From CAYSUS01 sp964434165 (GTDB lineage Bacteria > Planctomycetota > Planctomycetia > Pirellulales > Thermoguttaceae), in contig CAYSUS010000060.1 of assembly GCA_964434165.1 (NCBI GenBank), positions 1 through 43,606 on the forward strand: a stretch of 43,606 bases of DNA. Direction: 5' to 3'. This document shows positions 31,053 through 39,648 of the stretch, in pieces. How positions within the stretch are numbered: position 1 is the stretch's first letter; each line of letters starts with the position of its first letter. A program made the translations under genes and the position numbers. The notes beneath the pieces were generated by a model. That model was not told where the DNA came from. It worked only from the letters and a program-made list of their open reading frames with translations, and ran no database searches.

Positions 31053-33482
31053 ATGACAACACGAAGCCGCACGCTATTGTCGCTGGTCCTCGCCACCGTC
31101 GCGATGACGGGACTCGTCCTTCGGGCTGCCGAGGTCCCAACGCAGCTCCCCGATCCCGACGGCAAGCCGGGCAGTGCCGCCAAGCCGGTCAAGGTCTACA
31201 TCCTTGCCGGGCAGTCGAACATGGTGGGCATGGGGGACCTCCGCGGCGCCCGCTGCCGCTACAGCGGGATCTACCTGACCGCCGATCCCGCGGCCCCCAA
31301 AGGCCCCATGCACATCTATCCGGTGGGGCATTACATGATCGGGTCGCACGGGGTCTACGTGTCGGCCGAGGAGGGCAATGCGGGCGCGGGAGCGACGGCT
31401 TCCATCTACCCAGGCGCCTATGACCCGGCCACCGACTACGACAAGGCGAAACCCGTTAAGACCGAGACGGTTGCCCTGGGCGTGACCGACGGCTCGCTTC
31501 CGACCATCGACGGCCCGCATACGGTTGTGGTGCGAGGCTTCATCGACGTTCCCGAGTCGCGCGTCTACACCATCAACCCCGGCTATGGCGACAGTTCCTA
31601 CAACGTGGCGGAGTTGGACGGCAAGGAGGTCTATCGCCAGGACCCGGGCGGGCACGCCGTCCAGCAAGAGATCGCGCTCGACGTCGGCAAGCGCTATCCC
31701 ATCAAGATCACCTACTTCAAGGGCGGGTCGACCGCCTTCTGGATGAGCCAGGAGGACCTTGTCGGCAAAGGGGACCTGGAGATCGTCACCAAGCGGGACA
31801 AGAAGTTCCCATGGCTGATTGACGACAAAGGCGAGTGGACGGTGCGAGGCGACGTCTACTTCCAGGAGGCCCGTCTCGGCTTCAGGGGCAGTCCCCTTAG
31901 CCCGACCTCGAATAACGGGAAGAGCATCGGCCCGGAACTTGGCTTCGGGCACGTCATGGGCCATCACCACGACGAGCAGGTGCTGCTGATTAAGACGTCC
32001 CAGGGCAATCGCTCGCTGGGCTTCGACTTCCGTCCGCCATCGAGTGGCCGGACCGACCCGGACAGCAAATGGGAAGGGGCGGAGTATCGCCTGATGGTCG
32101 AGGGCGTGCGCAAGACCCTGGACCAGATCGCCGACATCGTGGCGGGCTACAAGGGGCAAGGCTATGAGATGGCCGGCTTCGTCTGGTGGCAAGGCCATAA
32201 GGACGCCGGCGCCACCCAGGCGGAATACGAGCAACACCTGGTGAATCTGATCAACGACCTGCGCAAGGAGTTCAAAGCGCCCAAGATGCCTGCCGTCATC
32301 GCCACGGTTGGTTTCGGCGGCCACAACATGAGCGATGCCTACCTGGAGATCCTCAAGGCGCAAATGGCCGTCGGCAATCCGAAACTGCATCCCGAGCTCG
32401 CTGGCACCGTGGCCTCGGTGGACATCCGGGACTTCTGGCGCGAGGTCGACGAATCGCCTACGGCGCAAGGGCATCACTACAACCGCAACGCCGAGACCTA
32501 CATGCTGGTCGGCGATGCCCTGGGCCGCGCGATGGTCGATCTGCTCGAGGGGAACGAGCGCGAGGCCGTCGCGGTCGCCGAATCCTCGCGCCCGGCGGAC
32601 ACCACGCCGACGGAAGGTGCAGAACCCTCGGAGGAGGAAGCGGAGGCAGCCCGGGTGGCGCTCGAGCCGATCGTCATGGATGGCATGGCACCGCGGTACA
32701 TTGCCGCCAACCGTGATGCGCTGCTGCGCGAGGCGAGCGGGGAGAGGCCCAAGCGGGTGTCGCAGTTCCTGCGGGGCGCGATCTATCGTCTGACGAGTTT
32801 CTACCGTGCCGCCGGGGTCGATGACTACGACTGGCACCTGTTCGGCCCGGACCTCAAGAACGTGGAGTGGGAGTATTTCAGCTTCGATCCGCCGGAGACC
32901 ATGCCGACGGACAAGGGAAGCCGGTATCGCGAGGTGACCTATCCCCCGGGGATGGAGAACTGGTTCGCGCCCGACTTCGATGCCGCGAAGGCAGGCTGGA
33001 AGAAGGGGCGGCCGCCGTTCGGCCAGTTGGGTGGCGAACTGAAGCCGCTATCGGAATCGTGCAGCCTTCCCTTCTGCCTGTGCAGCGAGAAGCCGAAGAC
33101 GCTTTGGGAGAAAGAGGTCCTGCTCCTCCGCGGCACGTTCGAGGTGCCGCCGCTCAAGAAGGACCACCGCTACCGGATCGTCGTCGGAGGCAGCGCCCAC
33201 GTCAGCGCCGGGGAAGGGTATGCCATCTACGTCAACGGCAGGCTGTTGGCCGAGTCGAAGTCGGGCGTGGGCAAGCGCCAGGGCGCCCAGCCTCGCGGCG
33301 GCCATATCTACAACGACTTCCGCGATGAGTTCCAGGGCGGCAAGGTGACGATCGCGGCCACCAGCTTCCTTCGCTACAACCATCCGCGCATCAAGCCCTA
33401 TCCGCCTCGCGGGCACCTCACCGTGTGGATCGAAGAGCAGAAAGTCCCGCCCCTGGGAGAAGCGGCGTCCAGCGATCCGTGA
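31053..33482 (+). CDS. Secreted sialate O-acetylesterase-family protein with PA14-like insert
   Basis: Predicted exported carbohydrate acetylesterase of the SASA family, 809 residues. The signal peptide is MTTRSRTLLSL to LRA. The nucleophile block VYILAGQSNMVGMG has Ser55, the oxyanion block GFVWWQGHKDAG lies at 375-386, and the catalytic HHYNRNAETY at 474-483 gives the His. Between the first and second blocks, about residues 140-245 resemble a PA14-type beta-sandwich (ELDGKEVYRQDP, ITYFKGGSTAFW). The C-terminal 280 residues have no assigned family. The frame is open up to an ATG at 30987 that overlaps the previous stop; the ATG at 31053 gives a proper signal peptide. It deacetylates glycans so that hydrolases can work. 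Confidence 0.87.
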   Translation: MTTRSRTLLSLVLATVAMTGLVLRAAEVPTQLPDPDGKPGSAAKPVKVYILAGQSNMVGMGDLRGARCRYSGIYLTADPAAPKGPMHIYPVGHYMIGSHGVYVSAEEGNAGAGATASIYPGAYDPATDYDKAKPVKTETVALGVTDGSLPTIDGPHTVVVRGFIDVPESRVYTINPGYGDSSYNVAELDGKEVYRQDPGGHAVQQEIALDVGKRYPIKITYFKGGSTAFWMSQEDLVGKGDLEIVTKRDKKFPWLIDDKGEWTVRGDVYFQEARLGFRGSPLSPTSNNGKSIGPELGFGHVMGHHHDEQVLLIKTSQGNRSLGFDFRPPSSGRTDPDSKWEGAEYRLMVEGVRKTLDQIADIVAGYKGQGYEMAGFVWWQGHKDAGATQAEYEQHLVNLINDLRKEFKAPKMPAVIATVGFGGHNMSDAYLEILKAQMAVGNPKLHPELAGTVASVDIRDFWREVDESPTAQGHHYNRNAETYMLVGDALGRAMVDLLEGNEREAVAVAESSRPADTTPTEGAEPSEEEAEAARVALEPIVMDGMAPRYIAANRDALLREASGERPKRVSQFLRGAIYRLTSFYRAAGVDDYDWHLFGPDLKNVEWEYFSFDPPETMPTDKGSRYREVTYPPGMENWFAPDFDAAKAGWKKGRPPFGQLGGELKPLSESCSLPFCLCSEKPKTLWEKEVLLLRGTFEVPPLKKDHRYRIVVGGSAHVSAGEGYAIYVNGRLLAESKSGVGKRQGAQPRGGHIYNDFRDEFQGGKVTIAATSFLRYNHPRIKPYPPRGHLTVWIEEQKVPPLGEAASSDP

Positions 33483-33497
33483 CCGTCCGCGTCCCGG

Positions 33498-36374
33498 CTA
33501 CTCTCCATCCGGCAGTAGTCTCTTCAAGAGGTCGAACTCCAGCTCTGCCTTAGGATCGAAGGCCGCCGAGTCAAGATATCGCAACAGGCTGTGCAGGAGC
33601 TGCCGGGCTTCGGGCTTGTCCTGATGGCCGAGAAGGTCGATCGCACAGACCAGAAGCTTGCCTCGGCCGACCTTGGTCTCGAAGACCAGGCCGAGCTTGT
33701 GGTTCCGGTCGAAGTTGTCGATCACCTGAATGGTCGGGCGGTAGTCGTCCGGCGTGTCGTCCAGGATGATCGGCCGCGAGTTCTTCACCAGGTGCCACCA
33801 CTGCCAGTTGCTGTGGAACTCCGTGGGGAACTCGGCCAGGGCCGGCGTCTTGGGGTCGCAGAGGAAGCCCAGCGTGCCGGGCGCCACTTCGATGCCGCGA
33901 CGCTCGGCACCGCGGCGGAACATCGGGAAACACCAGAAGTCGGTCTGGAACGAGCCCTTGATGCTATGGGGCAATCGGTCCAGCCGGGGAAGCAACAGGA
34001 CCTTGCCGCCGGCGTGGAGGTGCCTCTGGACGGCGGCGTCCCCGAGATCGCGCGCAATCATCACGCCCCGCGGCAGGGCCGTGTCGACCTTCGGCGGGAA
34101 GACCCAGATCTCGTAATCGTTGCGGTACCCGGTGCCCTCGACGGCCAGCGTGATCACGAGCTTCTGCGGCGCGGCAATCCCGGCCAGCGGCAGGGCGAAC
34201 ATGTCGACCTCGAACACCTTGCCCTGTTCGATCGTCACCGGATCAAGCGCCCCAGAGGCGACCTTCTTCCCGTCGCTGCCGGAGACCGTCCACGTCACGC
34301 GCGCGTCGGCCAGGTCGGCCGGTCCGTAGTGGGCCACCTCGACGCGGCCAACGAACGTCTCGTCCGTCGTCCAGGTGTATTTCTTCATCCGCAACAGGGG
34401 AACCGTCTCGCAGCAGAACTGCCGCCACGCCTGGGGCGTAATCAGCCCCTTCGATTCCATGAACACGTTGAGCATGCCGACGAGTGCCGTACCCTGGCCC
34501 GGGAAGTCCTGCAGGTCGAGCAAATGGAATCCGCCCAAGCCGGGCGTGCGCAGCGCCGCCTCGATGTCCTCGCGGTGACAGATGACGGAGAGCGCGCCGG
34601 AGGCGCGCACGAAATCGTGGGCCTGGTCGAGCATGCCGGCCTCGCGGAGCCGCTCGCGGAAGATCTCCAGGTTGCGCGCCCGGGTCACGCCCGTGTACTT
34701 CGGGATTTCGCGGTAGTCGGGCGAGACCTGGAATTCTCCGATTTCGTGGCTGATCACCGGCACCGGCACGCCGGCGATCGACTCGCGATAGTCGACCATC
34801 GTCGAAGGCGGGCGGTGCTCGATGTGCGGGTTGGGATAGTCGCCCTGGAAGAAGGCACCGCGAACCGGCAGCGTCTTGGCCGTCTTGCAGGTGACCCAGA
34901 AGTCGTCCCCTTCGGCCAGGCTCGGGTTCCAGTGCATGTTGTTCGAGCCCTGGGCGTAGAGGCGTCGCGGGTCGATCTCCCGGTAGTGGGCTACCATCTC
35001 GAACATGCCCTCGTTGCGCCCCAACTCGTTGCCGAGCGTGAACATGACAAAGGACGGATGGTTGCCGTAGGCCTGGAAGATCAGTTCGCCTTCGCGCTTC
35101 CCGTAATCGTAGAGCGAGACCTTGGTCTCGGTGCTCTCCGCGTCGAGCCGGTCGATGTTGTACTGGGCCGCCTCCGTGTCTTCCGGCGCCTTGAACCCGC
35201 TGCGTTTGTTGGGCAACTCGGGCTGCAGATACATTCCCAGTTCGTCGGCCGCTTCAAACGCGGCGCGCGGCGGGCACCACGAGTGGAAACGGTAGTGATT
35301 GATCCCGTACGACTTGGCGATCGACAGCACGCGCAGCCAGCCCGCCTTGTCCATGGGCGGATAACCGGTCAGCGGAAAGAAGCAGCAATCGAGCTTGCCG
35401 CGGAGAAAGACGGGGCGGCCGTTGATCGTGAACTGGTTGCGCCGCGTGGCAAAACGGCGCATGCCGAAAGTGACGCAGCGCTGGTCGCCATGCTTCTGCT
35501 GGCCGGCCGTGACTTCAAGCTGGAGATTCAGACGGAGCAGGGCGGGCGTGAATTCATCCCACAGCGGCACGTCGTCGCCCAGCTTGTAGGTAAGCTCGAC
35601 GACGGTCTCCCGCTCGGGGGCTCTGGCCTCGAAAGACTGCGTCGCGAAGGCGCGCGGCTTGGCAACGTTGTAGCTTTCGCACCTCGCCGTGATTCGGCCC
35701 GAGGCCGCCTGGCCCGTGGCGTTGCCGATCACCGCGCGAACGACCGCTTGCTTCTTCTCGATATCCGGGTAGACCTGGACGTCTTTCAGCCAGACCGGGG
35801 CGGTAGCGCGGAGTTCCATCTTGCCGACGACGCCGTTCCAGTTGGTCTGCGTGCGCTCATCGACCGCGTGCGACGGACCGACGGGCGGCAGCTTGGCGTT
35901 GTCGACCAAGAGGGTGATCGTATGCTCGCCCGGCGTCATCGCTTCGGTGACGTCGAACACCTGGGGGGCGCTGAGCGTGTCTTCCCAGCCGCAGAACGTC
36001 TTGTCCACCCACACCTGCGTATGCTTGGATCGCTCCAGAAGCAGCGTAATCCGCTTGCCCTTCCAGTTCTCGGGAATCGTCACGCGGCGTTGATACCAGG
36101 CCGGCCCCTTCCAGTACCAGACGCGCGAGAGCCGATCGATGCATTGCTCGTCCTTCTTGGTCCCCTTGTGGTTCTCGTCGGTCGTGCCGGGCAGACGGAC
36201 CGAGTCGTCGAGGTCCTTGGCGAACCACTGCTGGTCCACCCCGACGCCTTCCGGATCGAGCGCGAATCGCCACGTCCCCGCCAGGGAGATCGACGTCTCA
36301 TCTGCCATGACGGGGCGTGTGTGGGCGACGAGGAGCGTCGCCAGCAGGAGCGTCGGAATGAGTTGCCCACTCAT
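33498..36374 (-). CDS. Secreted GH2-family beta-glycosidase
   Basis: Predicted exported beta-galactosidase/beta-glucuronidase-type enzyme, 958 residues. A signal peptide covers about residues 1-21. The N-terminal sugar-binding jelly roll includes LAGTWRFALDPEGVGVDQQW. The immunoglobulin-like domain and TIM barrel follow. The acid/base is Glu450 in TLGNELGRN and the nucleophile Glu544 in VISHEIGEFQ, a variant often seen in planctomycete and Bacteroides GH2 enzymes. The C-terminal third, about 700-958, has no obvious family. The start at 36374 follows GGAGG with 7-base spacing. It is convergent with the SASA gene (15 bases between stops). The promoter-like pair is at 36411-36439. The substrate is probably a beta-linked sugar of a heteropolysaccharide. 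Confidence 0.9.
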   Translation of the reverse strand: MSGQLIPTLLLATLLVAHTRPVMADETSISLAGTWRFALDPEGVGVDQQWFAKDLDDSVRLPGTTDENHKGTKKDEQCIDRLSRVWYWKGPAWYQRRVTIPENWKGKRITLLLERSKHTQVWVDKTFCGWEDTLSAPQVFDVTEAMTPGEHTITLLVDNAKLPPVGPSHAVDERTQTNWNGVVGKMELRATAPVWLKDVQVYPDIEKKQAVVRAVIGNATGQAASGRITARCESYNVAKPRAFATQSFEARAPERETVVELTYKLGDDVPLWDEFTPALLRLNLQLEVTAGQQKHGDQRCVTFGMRRFATRRNQFTINGRPVFLRGKLDCCFFPLTGYPPMDKAGWLRVLSIAKSYGINHYRFHSWCPPRAAFEAADELGMYLQPELPNKRSGFKAPEDTEAAQYNIDRLDAESTETKVSLYDYGKREGELIFQAYGNHPSFVMFTLGNELGRNEGMFEMVAHYREIDPRRLYAQGSNNMHWNPSLAEGDDFWVTCKTAKTLPVRGAFFQGDYPNPHIEHRPPSTMVDYRESIAGVPVPVISHEIGEFQVSPDYREIPKYTGVTRARNLEIFRERLREAGMLDQAHDFVRASGALSVICHREDIEAALRTPGLGGFHLLDLQDFPGQGTALVGMLNVFMESKGLITPQAWRQFCCETVPLLRMKKYTWTTDETFVGRVEVAHYGPADLADARVTWTVSGSDGKKVASGALDPVTIEQGKVFEVDMFALPLAGIAAPQKLVITLAVEGTGYRNDYEIWVFPPKVDTALPRGVMIARDLGDAAVQRHLHAGGKVLLLPRLDRLPHSIKGSFQTDFWCFPMFRRGAERRGIEVAPGTLGFLCDPKTPALAEFPTEFHSNWQWWHLVKNSRPIILDDTPDDYRPTIQVIDNFDRNHKLGLVFETKVGRGKLLVCAIDLLGHQDKPEARQLLHSLLRYLDSAAFDPKAELEFDLLKRLLPDGE

Positions 36375-36410
36375 GTCGATACCTCCGCACATGAACTTCC
36401 ACATGAAGCC

Positions 36411-36439
36411 ATCTTGTGCGGTCCGTTGAGGTCGGTCAA
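36411..36439 (-). promoter_or_regulatory. Promoter-like pair for the GH2 gene
   Basis: Minus strand: TTGACC (36439-36434), a 17-base spacer, and CAAGAT (36416-36411), 37 bases before the ATG at 36374. The -35 is good and the -10 poor. Confidence 0.35.
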
Positions 36440-36754
36440 GTTCGCCGAGGCCTCGAACGTCAGCGCGCCCTCGGCGCCGACCAGGACGGGCCCCGTGTTG
36501 CGCTGGTGCCCCCTGGAGTCCAGGCCGCTCCCCCAGGGCACTGGTCGGTTGGCACGAGTTGGGCCGGACGCTCGATTTTCCGGCTGCAAGGCAGGGAGGA
36601 TCGCAGCCTTCGCCGAAGGGCCCGAGTGGGAAACCGCAGCGATAAACCGGCACGCACCTCTCGGGAGCGGCCCGGTCGGGCCGGCAGATCGCCGAGGATT
36701 GGGGGTGCGCCGGAATGCCACGGGGGCCTGCTGCCCCGCTCCAGGGAGGACCGG

Positions 36755-36783
36755 AGGACCCGTTTCGCGTCGGCTGCTAGAAT
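36755..36783 (+). promoter_or_regulatory. Possible promoter upstream of the small ORF
   Basis: TAGAAT at 36778-36783 (five of six positions match) with a weak AGGACC 17 bases before it, 154 bases upstream of the ORF at 36938. Confidence 0.25.
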
Positions 36784-36937
36784 TGGCGAGAAGCGCGATG
36801 GCAATGTCGTCCTGGGCAAGGCCGTCGTGGGCGGAGCGGAGAACACCGTCCTGGCAAACACGGGCCAATGCGTGGTGGTGGCATCCGATCGCACGCGGTC
36901 GTCGTAACAGACAGCACCGTGTTTGTCGGAGATCGAC

Positions 36938-37036
36938 ATGAAGACCTGGAAGCCCTGGTGCAGCGGGATGCCCAGGAGAAGCCTGAGATCGTTTAGAGAA
37001 GCATCGAACGTCAGTGAGAATGAGGTCCCCAGATGA
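36938..37036 (+). CDS. Small ORF coupled to the DUF6288 gene
   Basis: A 32-codon ORF (starts MKTWKPWCSGMPRR) with a textbook GGAG six bases before the ATG. Its TGA (37034-37036) overlaps the ATG of the DUF6288 gene (37033) by three bases, giving the ATGA configuration of coupled genes. The peptide is basic, contains two tryptophans in MKTWKPW and has no signal peptide or known domain. Two readings fit: a translated leader peptide that controls the next gene, or a small protein of its own. A non-coding leader is also possible because the codons show no clear bias. Confidence 0.45.
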   Translation: MKTWKPWCSGMPRRSLRSFREASNVSENEVPR

Positions 37037-39444
37037 TCGCAAAGCCGTTGTTCGTGACGTGTGTCATTGCGGCGCTGCTGTTCCCGTTTTCCACGGTGCC
37101 GTCGCCGGCGGCCGGCCCTCGGTCGAAGACGGCCAACCCGGACTTCACCAGGGGCGAGCCGATTCCCGAAGGGGCGACCCATGACTGGAACCTCGGGCCG
37201 ACCGGCGCCCGGGGGTGGATGTACAGCAACAAGATGGAGACCAGCGAAGCGCGGCAGATCTACATCACGCGTGTGGAAGAGGGATCTCCCGCGGACGGCG
37301 TTCTCGAGCGGGGGGACGTGATCCTGGGGATCGCCGGTCGGCGGTTCGCTTACGATCCCCGCACGGAATTCGGCAAGGCCGTTGGCGCGGCCGAGTCGGC
37401 CCGCGGGAGGCTCTCCTTGATCCGCTGGCGAGAGGGCAAGACCTCGACGGCCGTGGTCACGCTGCCGGTCCTTGGCGCTTACAGCCCAACGGCACCGTTC
37501 GACTGTCCCAAGTCGAAGCGCATCTTCGAGCGGGGATGCGAGGCGTTGGCCGGGAGAATGAAGGCGGACCCGGACCGGGGGAATCCGATCCAGCGCTCGT
37601 ACGATGCCCTGGCCCTGCTTTCCAGCGGCAGGCCGCAATACCTGCCGCTGGTCCGCCGGCAGGTCCATTGGGCCACGCAGTACTCGGACCCCGAGCGGCG
37701 CTCCTACCACTCGTGGTTCTACGGTCCCATCAACATCCTGCTGGCCGAGTACGTCCTGGCCACCGGGGATCGCAGCGTCATGCCGGACCTGAAACGCATC
37801 ACGATGGAGATCGTGCACGGGCAGAGCGAGGTCGGCTCGTGGGGACACCGGTTCGTGCAGGCCAACGGACGACTGGCCGGCTACGGCATGATGAACGCCC
37901 CGGGCTTGCCGCTGAGCGTTTCGCTGATCCTGGCACGCGAGGCGGGGGTGAGTGATCCGGAACTGGACGAGGCGATCGAGAAGAGCGCGCGGCTCATTCG
38001 CTTCTACGTGGGCAAGGGAAGCGTCCCCTACGGCGACCACCATCCGTGGACCCAGACCCACGACGACAACGGCAAGAATGGAGTCGCCGCGCTGATGTTT
38101 CACCTGCTCGACGAACCCGACGCCACCGAGTATTTCTCGCGGATGAGCGTCGCCTCGCACGGCGGTGAACGCGACACGGGGCACACGGGCAACTTCTTCA
38201 ACATGCTCTGGGCCATGCCGGGCGTGGCGCTCTCCGGCCCGCATGCCACCGGAGCCTGGATGAAGGAGTTCGGCTGGTACTACGATCTGGCGCGTCGCTG
38301 GGACGGAACCTATCTCCACCAGGGACCGCCCGCCACGAGGCCCGACAGGTACGGCGGCTGGGACTGCACCGGCGCCTATCTGCTGGCCTACGCGCAGCCG
38401 CTGCGAAGAATCCATTTGGCGGGCAAGAAGCCGAGCGTCGCGGAGCAAGTGGACGCCGCCACCGCGGAGAGCCTGATCGCCGACGGCCGCGGCTGGAGTC
38501 CGCGATTGCGGATCGCCGCCTACGCCCGGCGCAGCGACGCCCAGGTTTTCGCCGGTCTGAGAAGCTGGTCGCCCGTCGTGCGCGAGCGTTCGGCCATGGA
38601 ATTGGCCCGGCGAGACGGCGACCCCACGCGGCGCCTGATCGCGATGCTCGACGCCGCCGACCTTTACGCCCGTCTGGGGGCGTGCCAGGCCCTGATCCAT
38701 CTGAAGGACCGCGCGGCGCCGGCCGTACCGGCGCTGAGGCGAACGCTCAAGGCGGAGGACCTCTGGCTGCGGATCAAGGCCGCCGAGGCGCTGGCGAGCA
38801 TCGGTGAAGCAGCGATGTCGACGGTGCCGGAGCTTCTCGCGATGCTTGCGAGCGAGAACCCGCGATCCGACCCGCGCGGTATGCAGCAGCGCTACCTGTG
38901 CTTCGCGCTGTTCAATCAGCGCGGGGGCATGTTGGGACGTTCGCTCGAGGGCGTCGATCGCGAAGCTCTCTACACGGCGGTTCGCGCGGGACTCGGCAAC
39001 GAGGACGGTCGCGCCCGGGGCGCCCTGAATTCCGTTTACAAGAATCTCACGTACGAGGAGATCGAGCCGCTTCTGCCCGCGGTCTATCAGGCGGTGGTCG
39101 AGCCGGCTCCCAGCGGCATCATGTTCGCCGACGGCATCCGCCTCGGCGGCCTGGAGATCCTCGCGCGACATCGAATCGAGGAAGGCCTGCCTCTGTGCGT
39201 CTCGTTGATCGATCCGGATCGCTGGGGGCTGCACGGGCGGGTCAAGCGATGTCTGGAGGCGCTCCGCCTTTACGGCGGCGCCGCCAGGCCCGAGATCCCG
39301 AGGCTTCGCCAGTTGGAAAAGGACCTCGCGTCGAAGCGGTGGAAGCCCGACGCGATCGAAGCGCTCGGCATCGAGGCCCTGATACGGCAGATCGAGGCGG
39401 ACGACGATCCGCCCGTCTTGCGTACCATTCGGGACTGCCGGTGA
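37033..39444 (+). CDS. Secreted DUF6288 protein with PDZ-like and HEAT-like parts
   Basis: An 803-residue protein with a signal peptide of about 27 residues. Residues about 45-60 (THDWNLGPTGARGW) match the start of planctomycete DUF6288 proteins. A PDZ-like region follows at about 70-145 (ITRVEEGSPADGVLERGDVI). The central part (about 150-460) has alternating helices with aromatic and His residues, including HSWFYGPINILLAEY and GDHHPWTQTHDDNGKNG, as in an (alpha/alpha) toroid. From about 500 to 800 repeated helical pairs with Ala/Leu/Arg patterning resemble HEAT repeats (for example AAPAVPALRRTLKAEDLWLR). GAGG lies 7 bases upstream of the ATG. Its enzymatic role is not established; the context suggests polysaccharide binding or cleavage. 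Confidence 0.85.
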   Translation: MIAKPLFVTCVIAALLFPFSTVPSPAAGPRSKTANPDFTRGEPIPEGATHDWNLGPTGARGWMYSNKMETSEARQIYITRVEEGSPADGVLERGDVILGIAGRRFAYDPRTEFGKAVGAAESARGRLSLIRWREGKTSTAVVTLPVLGAYSPTAPFDCPKSKRIFERGCEALAGRMKADPDRGNPIQRSYDALALLSSGRPQYLPLVRRQVHWATQYSDPERRSYHSWFYGPINILLAEYVLATGDRSVMPDLKRITMEIVHGQSEVGSWGHRFVQANGRLAGYGMMNAPGLPLSVSLILAREAGVSDPELDEAIEKSARLIRFYVGKGSVPYGDHHPWTQTHDDNGKNGVAALMFHLLDEPDATEYFSRMSVASHGGERDTGHTGNFFNMLWAMPGVALSGPHATGAWMKEFGWYYDLARRWDGTYLHQGPPATRPDRYGGWDCTGAYLLAYAQPLRRIHLAGKKPSVAEQVDAATAESLIADGRGWSPRLRIAAYARRSDAQVFAGLRSWSPVVRERSAMELARRDGDPTRRLIAMLDAADLYARLGACQALIHLKDRAAPAVPALRRTLKAEDLWLRIKAAEALASIGEAAMSTVPELLAMLASENPRSDPRGMQQRYLCFALFNQRGGMLGRSLEGVDREALYTAVRAGLGNEDGRARGALNSVYKNLTYEEIEPLLPAVYQAVVEPAPSGIMFADGIRLGGLEILARHRIEEGLPLCVSLIDPDRWGLHGRVKRCLEALRLYGGAARPEIPRLRQLEKDLASKRWKPDAIEALGIEALIRQIEADDDPPVLRTIRDCR

Positions 39445-39648
39445 GCGGCTCTCTCCAACCCGCGACGGAGGCGAAAGGGGTTAGGACCCGTTTGCCCACG
39501 CAGCTCGAGGGGCGCTTCGCAAGAAGGAGTCCTGTGCCCTTTCCCGGAACCGCGCGAGGCGGTTCAGACATGGACAGACGAGAGAAGTCAACAGGAAGAA
39601 ACCTGCCGTCCGTAGCGCCCCGCTGGAATGGATCGTGGAATCCCTGCA

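Larger units (their letters stand above)
36375..36937. other. Divergent intergenic region, 563 bases
   Basis: It lies between the GH2 gene and the small ORF before the DUF6288 gene. It holds a promoter-like pair for each direction. Several frames stay open across it because of high GC, but none has a signal peptide, domain or good start, so no gene is called. Confidence 0.5.

Noticed and set aside
33591..36941. Long plus-strand open frame of 1116 codons opposite the GH2 gene
   Set aside because: The minus-strand GH2 frame shows catalytic motifs and a signal peptide with a strong ribosome-binding site; the plus frame is low-complexity and is a mirror frame.
36445..37023. Two stretches sharing TCGAACGTCAG (36454-36464 and about 37003-37013)
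   Set aside because: Only 11 bases are identical, with little similarity around them; chance in a GC-rich region is likely, and no repeat structure is seen.
36460..39234. Minus-strand open frame of 924 codons opposite the DUF6288 gene
   Set aside because: The plus frame has a signal peptide and matches a known family; the minus frame has no motif. Part of its left end reads almost like protein (SLTFDASLNDL) but lacks a start and continuity.
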